6,865 nucleotides of DNA from Chitinivibrionia bacterium (lineage in GTDB: Bacteria; Krumholzibacteriota; Krumholzibacteriia; WVZY01). The notes below the pieces were generated by a model. It ran no database searches. It was given only the letters and a program-made list of their open reading frames with translations, and was not told the DNA's origin. The stretch covers positions 1 through 6,865 of the forward strand of contig JACQXT010000194.1 in NCBI GenBank assembly GCA_016208665.1, in the 5' to 3' direction. Of this stretch, positions 6,028 through 6,865 are shown one piece after another. Position 1 is the first letter of the stretch. Every line of letters starts with the position of its first letter. The position numbers and the translations under genes are program-made.

Positions 6028-6621
6028 ATGCGAATAAGCAATGTGCTGTTTTTTGCATCTCTGCTGCTCCAGGCCTGCGCCTTCTCGTCGGGATGCAGCG
6101 ATAACCCGACGCCCGCCGACGGCTCGGATAAACCTTGCGGTATCGGCCCCGGTCTCTACGCTCTCATATCCGGAAGCGCGGAACCGGTGACCATGTGCGT
6201 GCCCGATGATTCAATCGTCGGAACCGTCGACAGGGGAGTGTACGTGCTGTATTCCGGCCAGACCCGGCGCTATCTCATTTCCGCTTCATTCACGAAAGAT
6301 GCCGTTGCGTACGACCTTGAATTCAGCTTTGTCGCTCATGACGAGATCCCGGCGACCCTCATCGCGACCGCAGACCAGACCCTCGCCCAGGCGAACAGCG
6401 ATTTTATATGGTTCTACCTGCAGATCACCGAAGAAGGCGGCGCCGATTACTGGACAACCTCCGCCACCGGCACCGTAACAGTTACGTTCAACAGCCCTGA
6501 AATCGTCGTCGCCACGTTTTCCGGCATTGAACTCCACTTGACGGACGACATCTCCCAACCGGCATCGCTCGTTCGAGCCATACCCGAAGGCTACCTGAAT
6601 CTCACTTCGGACTCCCAATAA
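6028..6621 (+). CDS. Predicted secreted lipoprotein of unknown function
   Basis: I do not recognise the family of this 197-residue protein. It starts MRISNVLFFASLLLQAC, a short positively charged N-terminus and a hydrophobic core, as in lipoprotein signal peptides. Lipid attachment could be at Cys17 (LQAC, imperfect lipobox) or Cys23 (SSGC), which precedes a polar linker (SDNPTPADGSD). Two further cysteines (37 and 57) could form a disulfide. The remainder alternates hydrophobic and polar residues, as in VYVLYSG, TGTVTVTF and IVVATFSGIELHLT, suggesting a small beta-rich domain. An in-frame stop lies at 6016-6018, so no earlier start is possible. No Shine-Dalgarno sequence precedes the ATG. 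It has its own good promoter and lies alone between pcm (divergent) and a possible regulator gene, so context does not reveal its role. The export prediction is inference from the N-terminus. Confidence 0.8.
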   Translation: MRISNVLFFASLLLQACAFSSGCSDNPTPADGSDKPCGIGPGLYALISGSAEPVTMCVPDDSIVGTVDRGVYVLYSGQTRRYLISASFTKDAVAYDLEFSFVAHDEIPATLIATADQTLAQANSDFIWFYLQITEEGGADYWTTSATGTVTVTFNSPEIVVATFSGIELHLTDDISQPASLVRAIPEGYLNLTSDSQ

Positions 6622-6627
6622 GCTACT

Positions 6628-6643
6628 CTGTACTATAGTACAG
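6628..6643. repeat. 16-bp perfect palindrome CTGTACTATAGTACAG
   Basis: The sequence equals its own reverse complement over 16 bases and begins 6 bases after the stop codon of the lipoprotein gene. With no loop it is more like a binding site for a dimeric protein than a terminator hairpin. Confidence 0.75.
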
Positions 6644-6658
6644 GTTCGTAGTAACCTG
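6641..6658 (+). repeat. Inverted repeat CAGGTT-N6-AACCTG overlapping the palindrome
   Basis: Six-base arms with a 6-base loop share CAG (6641-6643) with the preceding palindrome, so both cannot form as RNA hairpins at once. It is followed by CCATGATATT, with no T-run, so it is at best a weak terminator for the lipoprotein gene. Confidence 0.5.
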
Positions 6659-6750
6659 CCATGATATTATACGTTACACATATTCTAAAAAATTCTTTAA
6701 TAAATTATGATATATATCTGCTTTTCCCTATCGCACAAATTCTTGATTTC

Positions 6751-6759
6751 TGCTAAAAT
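6751..6759 (+). promoter_or_regulatory. Possible extended -10 promoter for the right-edge gene
   Basis: TGC followed by TAAAAT (6754-6759) fits an extended -10 element; no good -35 is at the right distance. The predicted start near 6766 falls inside the inverted repeat at 6762-6785. The AT-rich DNA upstream (about 17% GC over 6661-6720) could serve as an UP element. Confidence 0.45.
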
Positions 6760-6761
6760 AG

Positions 6762-6785
6762 CATAGAACAGGGGGGTGTTCTATG
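6762..6785 (+). promoter_or_regulatory. 9-bp inverted repeat enclosing the ribosome-binding site and start codon
   Basis: CATAGAACA (6762-6770) and TGTTCTATG (6777-6785) are exact reverse complements around GGGGGG (6771-6776). The loop is the likely Shine-Dalgarno sequence and the last three stem bases are the ATG of the next gene. It could hide the start codon in an RNA hairpin or be an operator over the transcription start. Confidence 0.7.
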
Positions 6786-6865
6786 AAAGCAGAAGCTCAG
6801 TGCCGTGATTGCACTCAGTTCGAGTCCGGCTTATTCGCCGGACTTCCGGAGGAAGAGGGTAGTAC
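6783..6865 (+). CDS. N-terminus of an unidentified protein, possibly a Crp/Fnr-type regulator
   Basis: Twenty-seven codons are readable from ATG 6783 to the right edge. The product has a CRDC (7-10) pair followed by GLFAGLPEEEG (16-26). A Cys-x2-Cys pair followed by LF-x-x-L and acidic residues is common at the start of Crp/Fnr-family transcription factors, which is the only basis for that suggestion; 27 residues are too few to be sure. GGGGGG lies 6 bases before the ATG. The gene is downstream of the lipoprotein gene on the same strand but separated by 161 bases with its own promoter-like element. The inverted repeat over its start would suit autoregulation. Confidence 0.5.
   Translation, partial: MKAEAQCRDCTQFESGLFAGLPEEEGS

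Overview
This window looks like part of a bacterial chromosome or metagenomic contig. It is GC-rich over its coding parts, has dense genes with short gaps, and shows sigma70-like promoters. The lineage cannot be fixed from the sequence. A predicted lipoprotein and a surface-polysaccharide gene cluster are compatible with a Gram-negative-type envelope, but that is inference.

Region 1 (1-4455, all minus strand) is a polysaccharide-type cluster read right to left. It holds a GT4-like glycosyltransferase (3340-4455), a second GT4-like glycosyltransferase (2204-3343, coupled to the first by an ATGA stop/start overlap), a polysaccharide deacetylase-family protein (866-2161), and a third glycosyltransferase that runs off the left edge (1-796). 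Together they would transfer sugars to a growing glycan and possibly deacetylate it. The product (O-antigen, capsule or exopolysaccharide) cannot be told.

Region 2 (4456-5779) is housekeeping. queF, for the last step of preQ1 synthesis in the queuosine tRNA modification pathway, sits on the plus strand behind its own promoter, divergent from the glycosyltransferase cluster. pcm, encoding protein-L-isoaspartate O-methyltransferase, converges on it. pcm has an N-terminal hydrophobic leader and an internal in-frame start with a strong ribosome-binding site, so a membrane form and a cytosolic form are both possible.

Region 3 (5780-6865) is less ordinary. A divergent intergenic region carries a good promoter (TTGACG-17-TATACT) for an unrecognised 197-aa predicted lipoprotein. 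Its start codon has no Shine-Dalgarno sequence and sits 2 bases after a perfect dyad. After its stop comes a very AT-rich stretch with a 16-bp perfect palindrome. Then a 9-bp-arm inverted repeat has the ribosome-binding site in its loop and the start codon of the next gene in its stem. That gene, cut by the right edge, begins with a Cys-x2-Cys segment that may be the start of a Crp/Fnr-type regulator.

No rRNA, tRNA, CRISPR array, insertion sequence or convincing intrinsic terminator was seen. I found no clear new multi-gene system. The best leads are the displaced NodB-like motif in the deacetylase and the cluster of dyads in region 3.
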